Source: CAVRIA01 sp963721115 (GTDB taxonomy: Bacteria; Desulfobacterota; Binatia; HRBIN30; CADEER01). Taken from it: a stretch of DNA of 64,000 nt. Below, piece after piece: positions 46,725 through 55,437 of this stretch; the stretch's first letter is position 1; each line of letters opens with the position of its first letter. Below the pieces are notes generated by a model. It was not told the origin of the DNA. It searched no databases and worked only from the letters and a program-made list of their open reading frames with translations. The DNA lies in the NCBI GenBank assembly GCA_963721115.1, contig CAVRIA010000008.1, forward strand, positions 372,001 through 436,000, in the 5' to 3' direction. The position numbers were made by a program, and so were the translations under genes.

Positions 46725-47585
46725 ATGATCGGACGCGTTTCGTTCAGAAGCAGATGGGGAATCATCGCGACGGGGCAACAGCTCGGTACCGCCACAGGGC
46801 GACTGGGAAGGGTGTGCGCTCTACTGCTCGTCGGGTTGCTGCTGTTGGCGCCAGGCTGCGGGTCGGACAACGCGCGCGCCAGCTCGTCGCAACACACGCT
46901 CTTCCAGACCTCGACGCTGGGCGCGTTGAACGTCGGCGTCTTCGACGGCGAGCTGACGATCGGCGAGCTGCGCCGGCACGGCGACTTCGGGCTCGGTACG
47001 TTCGACGCGCTCGACGGCGAGATGGTCGTCCTCGACGGCGACGTCTTTCGGGTGCCGACCGACGGCGTGCCGCAACGCGTCGCCGACGACGCCACCACCC
47101 CCTTCGCCGCCGTCACCACCTTCGCGGCGGATCAGGTGTTGACCCTGGACGGCCCGCTCGAGTACGCCTCGCTGCAGCAGGCCCTCGACGCAGAGCTGTC
47201 GACGTTCAACGTTCCGGTGGCCTTCAAGGTGACGGGACAGTTCCCCTGGATGCAGGTGCGCAGCGTCGCCCGACAGTCGAAACCGTACCCGCCGCTCTCC
47301 CAAGCGGTCGCCGAGCAGACGGTGTTCGACCTGACCGACGTACATGGGACGATGGTCGGCTTCCGCACGCCGGCGTACCTGGCCCAGGTGAATGCCGCCG
47401 GCTACCACTTCCACTTCCTCAGCGACGACCGGTCCTCCGGCGGACACGTGCTCGACGCCGTAACCGGTCCGGTGCGCGTCGAGCTGCAGTACATGCGCGA
47501 CTTCCGCATGCTGCTGCCGCAGAACGACGCCTTCGCCGGCGCTTCCCTCGCCTCCTGCGGCGCCTCGCTGATCGCCCATCCTTGA
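46725..47585 (+). CDS. budA: Alpha-acetolactate decarboxylase, predicted lipoprotein
   Basis: A protein of 286 residues. A lipoprotein signal with 'LLLAPGC' opens it; acetolactate decarboxylases are usually cytoplasmic or, in some Bacillus-type enzymes, secreted, so a lipid anchor is unusual. The catalytic domain is complete: 'FQTSTLGALNVGVFDGEL', 'HGDFGLGTFDALDGEMVVLD', and the zinc-binding 'YHFHFLSDDRSSGGHVLD', which provides the His ligands. The reaction is (S)-acetolactate to acetoin and CO2. The ATG at 46725 follows CGGAGGGC. No acetolactate synthase or acetoin reductase is nearby. Confidence 0.85.
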   Translation: MIGRVSFRSRWGIIATGQQLGTATGRLGRVCALLLVGLLLLAPGCGSDNARASSSQHTLFQTSTLGALNVGVFDGELTIGELRRHGDFGLGTFDALDGEMVVLDGDVFRVPTDGVPQRVADDATTPFAAVTTFAADQVLTLDGPLEYASLQQALDAELSTFNVPVAFKVTGQFPWMQVRSVARQSKPYPPLSQAVAEQTVFDLTDVHGTMVGFRTPAYLAQVNAAGYHFHFLSDDRSSGGHVLDAVTGPVRVELQYMRDFRMLLPQNDAFAGASLASCGASLIAHP

Positions 47586-47683
47586 GGCGCCGGTTCACGT
47601 CGCGCGGACGAGACGGAAGCCTGGCGGCAGCCGTCGGGCGTTCGGGTCTTCTTTCGGGAGCCGCGCTTCGGCCCCCGCGGCCG

Positions 47684-48763
47684 TTACCCGCCGTCCATCG
47701 GTCCAGCCGGGGCCATCGAGAGATCTCCCGGAACGAGCACGTTGAAGGTCTGCCGCGTGCGGGGGTCGATCAGCCTATCGCAGTCGAGGTGGATCTTCGG
47801 CCGCGTGTAGAGCAGCCGCAGTGCGGTCGTGTGCGGCAGACTGAGGTAGCGCTCGCCGTAGAGCCGCCGCAGCACCTCGCGCACGGACGCCGCGTGGCGG
47901 CCGCTGACGGTCGGAAAGATGTGGTGCTCGACGTGGTAGCCGAACTGGAGATGCAGCCGCTCGAGCCACCCCGGCGAGCGAACGGAAAGCGAGTTGATCA
48001 GCGGGTCGTTGACGGCGGTGAGCGAGCTCAGGAAGTGGTTGGTCGCGATGTAGGACATGGACACGCCGTTGGCGATGAGCGCCGGCAGGACGCCGATGAA
48101 CAGGAACTTCCACGGCCCGACCAGCAGCAGCAGCGCGATCCAGAAGCAGGCCATGGCCGCCGACTCGGCATATACCGCCCGGCGCGAGATGCGGGCGTAG
48201 TAGTTTTCGCGGTGACTGCGCACCAGCAGCACGACGGCGGAGTGCAGCGAGAAGGTGACGAACAGGAAGGCCGCGCTGCGCTTGCGTCCCGACCCCGGCG
48301 AGGCCTCCTCCATCGCGCGCTCGACGGCGCTGCGCTGCCAGGAGTGCCACGTACCGAGGCCGTCCGGATCGGCGTCCGGATCGCCCGTGTTGCCGTGATG
48401 CGACTGGTTGTGCCAGGCGATCCACAAGGTCGGCGACAGGCAGAAGATCGTCAGGGCAACGCAGCCGACGACCCGCTCCACACGACGGCTCCTGACCACC
48501 GCGTGGTGCAGCACCTCGTGCGCCAGAAAGCCGAGACAGGCCCAGCTGTGCCCCGCCATCAGGGCGCAAGCCACCGCCAGGTACCAGGGGGGACTGGCCA
48601 GAAAGACGTACAGCCCCGAGCCGACGATCACGCTCAGATGCACGGGCAGCCACAGCAATCGGGTGGGCGCCGGCTCGAAGACCGCGGACGGGAGCAGGGC
48701 GCGCACTTCGCGCGCATAGTGCTGCACGGAGAACTGTTCGAAACGACTCGCTGAAGTCTGCAC
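47684..48763 (-). CDS. Membrane fatty acid desaturase/hydroxylase
   Basis: A protein of 359 residues with four to six membrane helices and three His boxes: 'HEVLHH' (near residue 88), 'HNQSHH' (near 121) and 'HVEHH' (near 278). This is the diiron signature of acyl-lipid or acyl-CoA desaturases. The C-terminal 'SVREVLRRLYGERYLSLP' is typical of the group. It would introduce a double bond (or a hydroxyl) in membrane acyl chains. A second desaturase gene lies at 62110. No redox partner is adjacent. Confidence 0.85.
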   Translation of the reverse strand: MQTSASRFEQFSVQHYAREVRALLPSAVFEPAPTRLLWLPVHLSVIVGSGLYVFLASPPWYLAVACALMAGHSWACLGFLAHEVLHHAVVRSRRVERVVGCVALTIFCLSPTLWIAWHNQSHHGNTGDPDADPDGLGTWHSWQRSAVERAMEEASPGSGRKRSAAFLFVTFSLHSAVVLLVRSHRENYYARISRRAVYAESAAMACFWIALLLLVGPWKFLFIGVLPALIANGVSMSYIATNHFLSSLTAVNDPLINSLSVRSPGWLERLHLQFGYHVEHHIFPTVSGRHAASVREVLRRLYGERYLSLPHTTALRLLYTRPKIHLDCDRLIDPRTRQTFNVLVPGDLSMAPAGPMDGG

Positions 48764-48830
48764 GGTGCGAACTCCTTCGACTCCGACATAGCAGGAGGGG
48801 TGTCACCGAACGGTCACGGAGCGGTCACTG

Positions 48831-48889
48831 ATTCCCGCTTTCGCCGGAATGACGCATTGGGCCCGCCCCAGGGATTGTTGGGCAAAGCC
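48831..48889. repeat. REP-like repeat, copy 2
   Basis: ATTCCCGC-TTTC-GCCGGAAT followed by 'GCCCCAGGGATTGTTGGGC' and AAAGCC. It matches copy 1 at 3347-3405 along about 59 bases. It lies upstream of the desaturase and downstream of the AraC gene. Confidence 0.6.
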
Positions 48890-49010
48890 ACGAAACCTTT
48901 CGCGTGATGCCCTGTGCCTGTGCCTCGCCTCTGCCTGGGTTTGCTCGCTTTCAGTGGAGGCAAAGGCGAGGCTCAGGAAAGACTTTCTGTGCAAAGCCCG
49001 GCCACCGGTA

Positions 49011-50193
49011 TCAGTCTCGATCGGTTTCCTTGCGGTACCCGGCGGGGGACAGGCCGGTCCAGCGCGTGAAGGCGGCGCTGAACCCGAAAACGTCGCGGAA
49101 TCCGCAGCGCGCCGCCACCTCGTCGAGGCTCAGCACCGGAACCGCCAACAGCTGCACAGCCAGCTCGCGCTGCACCGACGCCTTGACCTCGGCAAAGTCG
49201 GCGTGCTCCTCGCACAGACGACGCCGCATCGTTGCGGAGCTGACGCCGAGGTCGTAGGCGATCGGCTGGTGCTCGCAGCTCAGGCGCGACAGCAGCGCCG
49301 AGCGGATGGCCAACTGGGCCCTCTCTCGAAAGGAGAGATGCCCGGGGAGCGGCGCCTGCTCGCGTGCCGCTCTTTCGATGAACGCGGCGATGCTTGGGTT
49401 GGAGGTCGGCACGCGGTAGTCGAAGACGGCGCCGGGAAAGCACAGCGCGTCCTCCGTCTGATCGAAGCGGACCGGCCCGGCGAAGACTCGTTCGTACTCC
49501 GTCCGGGGACCGGCGGCGCTGATGTCGAAGGCGGACTTCCTCGATGTGCAAGGGCTGCCCCAGCATTCTCTGAGCCTCGAGAAAGAGGCTCGCCAAGAAC
49601 AGCTCCGTCAGGTGACGGCTCTCTCGATGTAGATCCGATGGCAAAGTGATCAGCAGCTGGGACGACCCGCGCTCGACGACGATCAACGGCAGCCCCAGCC
49701 ACAGCAGGTGCTGGAACCGACAGAGCTGCCGGAGCGCCTCGCGGACGGTCCGTTGCGTCCGGGCGAGATAGACCGGCACACTGCGCGGCTCCATCTCCTC
49801 GGCCAGATGCATCCCGATCAGCGGGTCGCCCGACAGATCGGCGGCGTCCTCGAGCATCTGGAGAACTTCGTCGCAAGGGACGCGATGCGGAGCGTCGTGC
49901 GGTCGATCGTACGCGATCACGGTCTTCCGACACAGGCTCGTCACATCGACCCGGTTCGCCAACGCCTGCAGGAGATCGACGACCCATTCTCCCGGAAAGC
50001 TCTGTCGGATCGACAATCTCGTGCTCGCGTCGGTCGTTGCGCCGGCCTGCGTCCACGGCGAAGCGGCTCGTTCATCGGGCGTCGGTCGCGCCGCCTGGGC
50101 TCGGCACGAAGCCGTCCCGGGACCGGGCGCTCCGGCCGGCGCCGGAGAATGGCGGTGCGACCGAGGGAAGCGGCCGCGGTGGGCGTGTGTCAT
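49011..50193 (-). CDS. AraC-family regulator (OruR-type), one frame break
   Basis: The N-terminal 260 residues are an arabinose-binding-like domain of the PF12625 type ('AADLSGDPLIGMHLAEEM', 'LCRFQHLLWLGLPLIVV', 'LTELFLASLFLEAQRMLG'). The C-terminal 90 residues are an AraC HTH: 'SCEHQPIAYDLGVSSATMRR' and 'LDEVAARCGFRDVFGFSAAF', ending 'WTGLSPAGYRKETDRD'. A single extra C near 49539 splits the domains: after 'HIEEVR' the text continues in the next frame as 'FDISAAGPRTEYERVF'. ATG at 50193 follows GAGGAGG. It would activate nearby genes in response to a small ligand; the target is unknown. Confidence 0.75.
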
Positions 50194-50447
50194 GGCTGAT
50201 CCTCCTCTCGGATTGGATTGCAGCCATTGACGGCAATGGGCGTGCCAGCGGCCGAGGATCTCGTTGGGGGGTCGCCCTTCGAGCCCCGGCACGCCGCCGC
50301 ACGCGCCGAGGCTGCGGTTGCCGCAGCCGGCGATGCGGCTTCCGCACTCCCTTCCAGGCTCTTCCGATTGGCTCCCGGTCTTCCACACCTACGACAGCCT
50401 CGGCAACACCGTGAACACCGGGACTTGCGACCGACGCCGTCGTCTGT

Positions 50448-52001
50448 ATGTTCCGCACTGTGACCGCAACCAATCGTCTCTTCGCAATGGGCGGCGCGAG
50501 CGCTGCGATCTCAGTGCTGGCCGCGGCCGCTCACGCGCTCTCCATCCCTGCGACGCCGCTCATGACGGTCTACCAGTTCGACGGCCCGCTCCAGGTTCCG
50601 TACTACGACGTGGACCGTTTCCTGCGCGACGGGCCTTCGGCGCCCGCGGGCACTGTGGCGCAAGGAACGTCGGTCATCCCCTGTCTGGTCATCCGCGGGG
50701 GGAAGGCCGTCACCGACGGCGCGGGAACCCCATACGTCGGGTTCCAGATCGTCGTCGATGCGAGCCTCGCTACGCCCACCTCGGCCGCCCGGTTCGAGGA
50801 GGTGTCCAGGCAGCGCAAGGCGATGACTGCCGACGACCATCGCTGTCCGAAAGGGACGTCGCACGTGATCAACGTCCGCAACCTGTACGCGCTCGACAAA
50901 CCGCCGCGCTTCGATCCTCCCCCTCCCCAGAGTGCCGCGCCGGCCAGTCCGCGCGGTCGCGACGAGCTCGACCAGATCGTCCGCGCCTTCCACGCCTCGC
51001 GCCAGTGCGAGGCGGCGAACCAGCGCCTGGTCGGCCGCAGGGATGCCCTGCGCACCGCCTGGACCAGCTTCATCGCCGAGAACCGAGCGCACTGGCCGGC
51101 GGCGACGCTGGCTCGCGCCCGGCAGCTCGACTTCGTGATGCGCACGGTGCTGTACGAGGGGCATCTGGGCCGCGGCTGCAGTGCCTACGGCGCCTGCGAG
51201 CGGGACGTGATCGCCCTCTCCATCCGCAATCGCGCCCTCGAGCGCTGCCTCGCCGGCCAGGGTTGCACGTCGAGGGGAGACTTCGAAGGCGTCGCTTCGG
51301 CGGTTTCGCAATACAACATCTGGGACGAATACGTGACGCAGACCAGCGGCCTGACCTCGTGCTTTCTGCGTCCCGACCTGGCCCGCCACGAACACTACGC
51401 CAGACTGCAGGCGATGTACGAGCAGAGCGCCGGCGACGTCGAGCGGATTCTCTTCGGCGGCGCGCGCGATGTGGAGGAGCTGTTTGCGGGCAGCTCGCTG
51501 CCGCAGCTGACCCGGATGCGCAACTACTACCATCCGCCGGCGATGGGCAAATGCTTTCCGAACCGCAAGCGGCTGGAATACATCTCCGGCGCCGTCGCGC
51601 GCCGAGGCGACCGATTCGCCCTGATTGCGAACATGCGCATCAGCGTCGGCGAGCACCGCGGAAGCGGCTATCTCTTCCGCCAGGCGGTGGTGGACGAGGA
51701 ACCCGACCGCGACGTCGTCAGGCTCTTCGACCGCTATCCGGGATTCGTCATCGACGGCCGCAAGGTAGAGCTCAAACCGCCCTCCAGGTGCACACCGTAC
51801 GGAACCCCGCCCGGCTGCCGATTCGCCGCGATCGGCCGCCATCGCAAGACCCCGAGCTGGCTGGCCTCGGGCCAGCCGGCGCAGATCACCTGCCGCATCC
51901 GGTCGCGCGGCGAAGACTGCAGCGGCGAGGCCACCCTCGAGACGACGACGGTCGGCGGTGCCTGCGATACGCGCATGCAACCCGTCGCCGGCGTTCCCTA
52001 G
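50448..52001 (+). CDS. Secreted Cys-containing protein of unknown function
   Basis: A protein of 517 residues with a signal peptide ('GASAAISVLAAAAHALS'). The mature part has a spread of about ten Cys residues ('CSAYGACERD', 'CLAGQGCTSRG', 'CTPYGTPPGCRF'), mixed alpha/beta character, and no motif I recognise. Base use and amino acid content are those of the neighbours. It converges with the monooxygenase gene; the two stops overlap (CTAG). It may belong to a lineage-specific family. Confidence 0.6.
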   Translation: MFRTVTATNRLFAMGGASAAISVLAAAAHALSIPATPLMTVYQFDGPLQVPYYDVDRFLRDGPSAPAGTVAQGTSVIPCLVIRGGKAVTDGAGTPYVGFQIVVDASLATPTSAARFEEVSRQRKAMTADDHRCPKGTSHVINVRNLYALDKPPRFDPPPPQSAAPASPRGRDELDQIVRAFHASRQCEAANQRLVGRRDALRTAWTSFIAENRAHWPAATLARARQLDFVMRTVLYEGHLGRGCSAYGACERDVIALSIRNRALERCLAGQGCTSRGDFEGVASAVSQYNIWDEYVTQTSGLTSCFLRPDLARHEHYARLQAMYEQSAGDVERILFGGARDVEELFAGSSLPQLTRMRNYYHPPAMGKCFPNRKRLEYISGAVARRGDRFALIANMRISVGEHRGSGYLFRQAVVDEEPDRDVVRLFDRYPGFVIDGRKVELKPPSRCTPYGTPPGCRFAAIGRHRKTPSWLASGQPAQITCRIRSRGEDCSGEATLETTTVGGACDTRMQPVAGVP

Positions 52002-53746
52002 CCCACATTGCACCCCGCGGCGCTCAGGCAGGCGGCGCGCAGCTCCGCCGCACAGTCGGCGGCCCGCGCTCGCATCCGCCAGGCGACGTGACCGTCGGGG
52101 CGCACCAGCACGGCGCCGTCCTCGTCGATGCCGTACAGCTCGCACCACTGCCGCGCGTCGCCGTCCTCGACCGTCAGGTCGCGCCCGACGACGTAGGTGC
52201 GCAGCGGCGGCGCCGTCGCCGCCGCGAACGCGCCGGCGGCGCTCTGCCAGGCCTCGCCGCGTGGACCCGCCAGCAGAACGAAGCCGGCGCCGAAGAGGTC
52301 GAGCAGCGACAGGTGGCGCTCGCCGATGCGGATCCAACAGTGCGGCGCCCCGCTTCCCGGGCTCGCCGTCGGCACGTACTCCTCGACGCTGCTCCGCGAC
52401 TCGCTCGTCGAGGGGCCGTCGGGGACGATCGCCGCCGACTCGTAGGCGAACCCCTTGGCCTGCCCGGTGGCGCTGAAGTGCTCGCGCGTTCGGCCGATGC
52501 CGCTGGCGACCATCTCGCGCAACGCCGCACCCTCGGGTGTGTCGTCCTCGATGATCGCCAGTGGGCTCTCACCGCTGTCGCCGCTGCGGGTGGGGGCGGG
52601 CATCTGACGCGCGTTCTTCAGGCTCTGGTCGGCGTTGAAGCGGGCGACCGGCCGGCGCTCGCTCTCGTACGTGTCGAGCAGCGCCGGGTCGGCCCAGCCG
52701 CGCAGGACGCCGGCGATCTTCCACGCCAGGTTGTGCGCGTCCTGCACGCCCGTGTTCATGCCGAAGCCGCCCGTGGGCGGGAAGCGGTGCGCCGCGTCGC
52801 CGGCCAGAAAGACGTGGCCGGCCCGGTATCTCTCCGCCACCTGCGAGCGCATGATCCAGGGATCGATCGAGCGCACGTCGACCTCGAGCGCCGGATCGCC
52901 GACTGCGCGCACCACCTTGGCGCGGCAGGTCTCGGCGTCGAACCGGTCGGCGCTCTCGCCGGGCGCGAGGCGAAACGGCGTGTTCAGCAACCAGCGGCGC
53001 CGGTTGTCGAGCGCGATGAAGACGCCGGGAACCTCGGCGTTGACGATCCAGTAGAGCGCTCCCTCGCGCCCGCGGACGTACGGAGTGAGGTCGGCGTGGA
53101 AGTAGATGTTGAGCAGGCTGCCGATGTTGTCCGGACCGAACATGGCGATCCCGAGCTGCTCGCGGATCGAGCTCGCGGCACCGTCGCAGGCGAGCAGGTA
53201 ACGCGCGCGCACGCGTTCCTCGCCGCCACCCGCGGGGTTGCGCACGAGCGCGTCGATCCCGTCCGGACCGTCGCGAAAGGAGGCGAGCTCGCAGGCGAAT
53301 CTTACCTCGGCGATCGAGGCCGCTTCGGCGCGCCGCTTGAGGATGGGCTCGTAGACGTCCTGCGGGCAGATGCTCGTCATCGTCGGGCTCAGCCTGCCCA
53401 GCGGACGCGGCGGCGCGCCGTCGTCCGCACGGGTCTCGGGCGAGGCACCGGCCGCGAGATCGAGGCGCCCGAGCTCGTACCCGGTCAGCGTCGTCGCCCA
53501 CACGATGTAGCGCGACCTGTCGAGGGGAAGCCCCCCGGCTCGCACCTCTTCCTCGATTCCCCACTGGCGGAACAGCTCGAAGGTGCGCGTGTTCACCACC
53601 GTCGCCTTCGGGTGCGTGGTCGTGGTCGCGTGCCGCTCGACCAGCAGCGAGGGGATGCCGAGGTCGGAGAGGCAGATCGACGCCGCCAGCCCGACCGGGC
53701 CGCCGCCGACGATCAGCACCGGCGTTTCGCGCTCCGCCACGTCCAC
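51998..53746 (-). CDS. FAD-dependent aromatic monooxygenase (phenol-hydroxylase/PheA type)
   Basis: A protein of 582 residues. FAD motif 'VLIVGGGPVGLAASICLSD' at residue 10, the DG motif 'LACDGAASSIREQLG' and the 'GHVFLAGDAAHRFPPTGGFG' motif near residue 290 define the UbiH/PheA hydroxylase group. It uses NAD(P)H and O2 to add a hydroxyl to an aromatic or polyketide-like ring. The C-terminal 150 residues form the usual thioredoxin-like domain. A GTG start (53746) follows the VOC stop by one base, so it is translated with it. It is the last gene of the aromatic operon. Confidence 0.85.
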   Translation of the reverse strand: MDVAERETPVLIVGGGPVGLAASICLSDLGIPSLLVERHATTTTHPKATVVNTRTFELFRQWGIEEEVRAGGLPLDRSRYIVWATTLTGYELGRLDLAAGASPETRADDGAPPRPLGRLSPTMTSICPQDVYEPILKRRAEAASIAEVRFACELASFRDGPDGIDALVRNPAGGGEERVRARYLLACDGAASSIREQLGIAMFGPDNIGSLLNIYFHADLTPYVRGREGALYWIVNAEVPGVFIALDNRRRWLLNTPFRLAPGESADRFDAETCRAKVVRAVGDPALEVDVRSIDPWIMRSQVAERYRAGHVFLAGDAAHRFPPTGGFGMNTGVQDAHNLAWKIAGVLRGWADPALLDTYESERRPVARFNADQSLKNARQMPAPTRSGDSGESPLAIIEDDTPEGAALREMVASGIGRTREHFSATGQAKGFAYESAAIVPDGPSTSESRSSVEEYVPTASPGSGAPHCWIRIGERHLSLLDLFGAGFVLLAGPRGEAWQSAAGAFAAATAPPLRTYVVGRDLTVEDGDARQWCELYGIDEDGAVLVRPDGHVAWRMRARAADCAAELRAACLSAAGCNVG

Positions 53747-53747
53747 C

Positions 53748-54311
53748 TCAGCTCTGGCGCGGCGCCGATCCCTGACGGACCAGCTCGGCGACGGGATCGC
53801 CGCGATCGAAGCGCTCGCAGAGCACGTCGGGGTCGAGCTCGACGCCGATCGGGTTGCGCTTGAAGGCGCCCGAGCGCAGCCACACCTTCAGCTCCTCTTC
53901 GGAAGAGAAGTTGTCGATCTGCAGCTCGACCTGGATGCCGTTCGGGTCGCGGTAGTAGAGCGAGGTCGTCGGGCCGTGGTTGATGCACCAGTAGGGAGCG
54001 ATGCCCGCCTTCTTCAGCCGCCGGTAGGTGTGCAGCAGGTCGCCCAGCCCGGCGTAGGTGAAGGCGACGTGATCGATCCCCGCCGCCGGGCCGGGTGACT
54101 CGGCGAGACCGGGCAAGTTCAGAACGGCGACCCGGTGGTGCTCGTCGTCGTAGGTGAGAAAGCTCAGCATCGGATTGCCGAAGACGACGCGCGCGCCGAG
54201 CACGGTCTCGTACCAGCGCACCGTCTCCTCGTAGTGCGGGGTGCGGACGACGAAGTGGGCGAGCTTGGCGGGAACGCGCGGCGCTTCACCGGCGGCATTC
54301 TGGTCGGACAT
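53748..54311 (-). CDS. VOC-family ring-cleavage dioxygenase-like protein
   Basis: A protein of 187 residues. A VOC fold with the H-H-E metal ligands visible: 'LAHFVVRTPHYEETVRWYE', 'AAGIDHVAFTYAGLGD' and 'DPNGIQVELQIDNF'. The family includes type I extradiol dioxygenases and glyoxalases; a small single-domain member could cleave a catechol or act on a cleavage product. The ATG follows GAGAGGAGAG. It lies between the FAH hydrolase and the monooxygenase in the aromatic operon. Confidence 0.8.
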   Translation of the reverse strand: MSDQNAAGEAPRVPAKLAHFVVRTPHYEETVRWYETVLGARVVFGNPMLSFLTYDDEHHRVAVLNLPGLAESPGPAAGIDHVAFTYAGLGDLLHTYRRLKKAGIAPYWCINHGPTTSLYYRDPNGIQVELQIDNFSSEEELKVWLRSGAFKRNPIGVELDPDVLCERFDRGDPVAELVRQGSAPRQS

Positions 54312-54363
54312 TTTTCTCTCCTCTCGGAGCCAACCTCGATCCCGGCCGGGGGTCGGCGCCTGG

Positions 54364-54471
54364 GGGTCTCCTCTCGCGGACCATCACTACAAAAGGGGGA
54401 ATGCGTGAAGCCAATGCGTGGGTCTCCTCTCCCGGACCATCACTACAAAAGGGGGAATCATGAAACCAATG
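54364..54471. repeat. Tandem 56-bp direct repeat in the operon spacer
   Basis: Two near-identical units (54364-54419 and 54420-54471), with text such as 'ACCATCACTACAAAAGGGGG'. On the minus strand each carries GAGAGGAGA, the ribosome-site sequence of the VOC gene. The end of unit two overlaps the FAH stop codon. It arose by a local duplication of the gene start region. Confidence 0.7.
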
Positions 54472-55414
54472 TAACGACGCGATTGCGCTGGACGCCGAGG
54501 TCGATGACGCCGTCGCGGCTGCGGATGCGCGACTCGATCCGGTCGCCCGGCTGGAGATACTGCGAGCGCGCCGCCTGCTTCTTGAAGAAGAGGCTCCACT
54601 TCGTTCTCTCCGGAAGGAGCGCGGCGAGGCGCTGTATCAGCGGCGGCGGGATCGACAGCGCGCAGCCCGCCGGCGTCCCGGTCGAGAGAAGATCGCCGGG
54701 CGCGAAGTCGTGCACTCCCGACAGCTCCGTCAGCGTCTCGGCCGGCTTGTAGACCAGGTTGGCGGTGTTGTCGTCCTGGCGGACCTCGCCGTTGACGCAC
54801 AGCGTGAGCTGCAGCTCGTCGACGTAGTGGAAGTCCTCGGGCTCGAGCAGGCAGAGATAGGGGCCGATCGGTCCGAAGGTGCGGAAGCTCTTGCCCTTGT
54901 AGAACTGCATCTGCGGGACCTGGATGTCGCGCGCCGTGACGTCGTTCACCATGACGATGCCCGCGACGTACTCGTGCAGGGCGTCGCGGGTGACGTGCAC
55001 CGGCGCCTCGATGCCTCTCTTCAGCACGACGCCCAGCTCGATCTCGTAGTCGAGCAGGCGCGAGACCGCGGGACGGACGACGTCGCTGTCGGCCGGGACG
55101 ATGCAGCTCGAGGCCTTGGTGAAGATCATGTTGAAGTGCTTGTCGTCCGGGTCGAGGCCCGACTCGATCATGTGCTGCCGGTAGTTCGCTCCCTGGCAGA
55201 CGAATCTCTGGTTGCGGGTCACCGGCGACAGGAGGCGCAGGTCGCTCTCGGGAACGGCCGCTCCGTTCAGCTTCTGCAGATCGGCGACGCGCGCCGCCTG
55301 GACGAACTCGCCGGTGCTCGCGTAGTCGCCGGGGATGGGCACGACCGCGCCGTCGCGAACGACGCCCCAGCCGCGCCGGCCGTCGCGCTCGTAGTGCACC
55401 GTGTTGATGCTCAT
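54458..55414 (-). CDS. Fumarylacetoacetate-hydrolase-family protein
   Basis: A protein of 318 residues. The C-terminal 220 residues are a complete FAH domain: 'DYEIELGVVLKRGIEAPVHV', 'GIVMVNDVTARDIQV', 'GKSFRTFGPIGPYLCLLEPE', 'GDLLSTGTPAGCAL' and 'LQPGDRIESRI'. Metal ligands (E, E, D) are visible in the first two. Members hydrolyse or hydrate C-C bonds of ring-cleavage products (MhpD/HpaG-type). In this operon it should act after the extradiol dioxygenase. ATG 55414 follows GAGGAGAT. Confidence 0.85.
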   Translation of the reverse strand: MSINTVHYERDGRRGWGVVRDGAVVPIPGDYASTGEFVQAARVADLQKLNGAAVPESDLRLLSPVTRNQRFVCQGANYRQHMIESGLDPDDKHFNMIFTKASSCIVPADSDVVRPAVSRLLDYEIELGVVLKRGIEAPVHVTRDALHEYVAGIVMVNDVTARDIQVPQMQFYKGKSFRTFGPIGPYLCLLEPEDFHYVDELQLTLCVNGEVRQDDNTANLVYKPAETLTELSGVHDFAPGDLLSTGTPAGCALSIPPPLIQRLAALLPERTKWSLFFKKQAARSQYLQPGDRIESRIRSRDGVIDLGVQRNRVVTLVS

Positions 55415-55437
55415 GACCGCATCTCCTCGCGCGCCCG

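Noticed and set aside
50264..53863. A 1199-codon plus-strand frame across the aromatic genes.
   Set aside because: It is antisense to the monooxygenase gene and overlaps the secreted protein in the wrong frame; Arg-rich without motifs.
54364..54471. Tandem repeat as a CRISPR array.
   Set aside because: Only two adjacent units without spacers.
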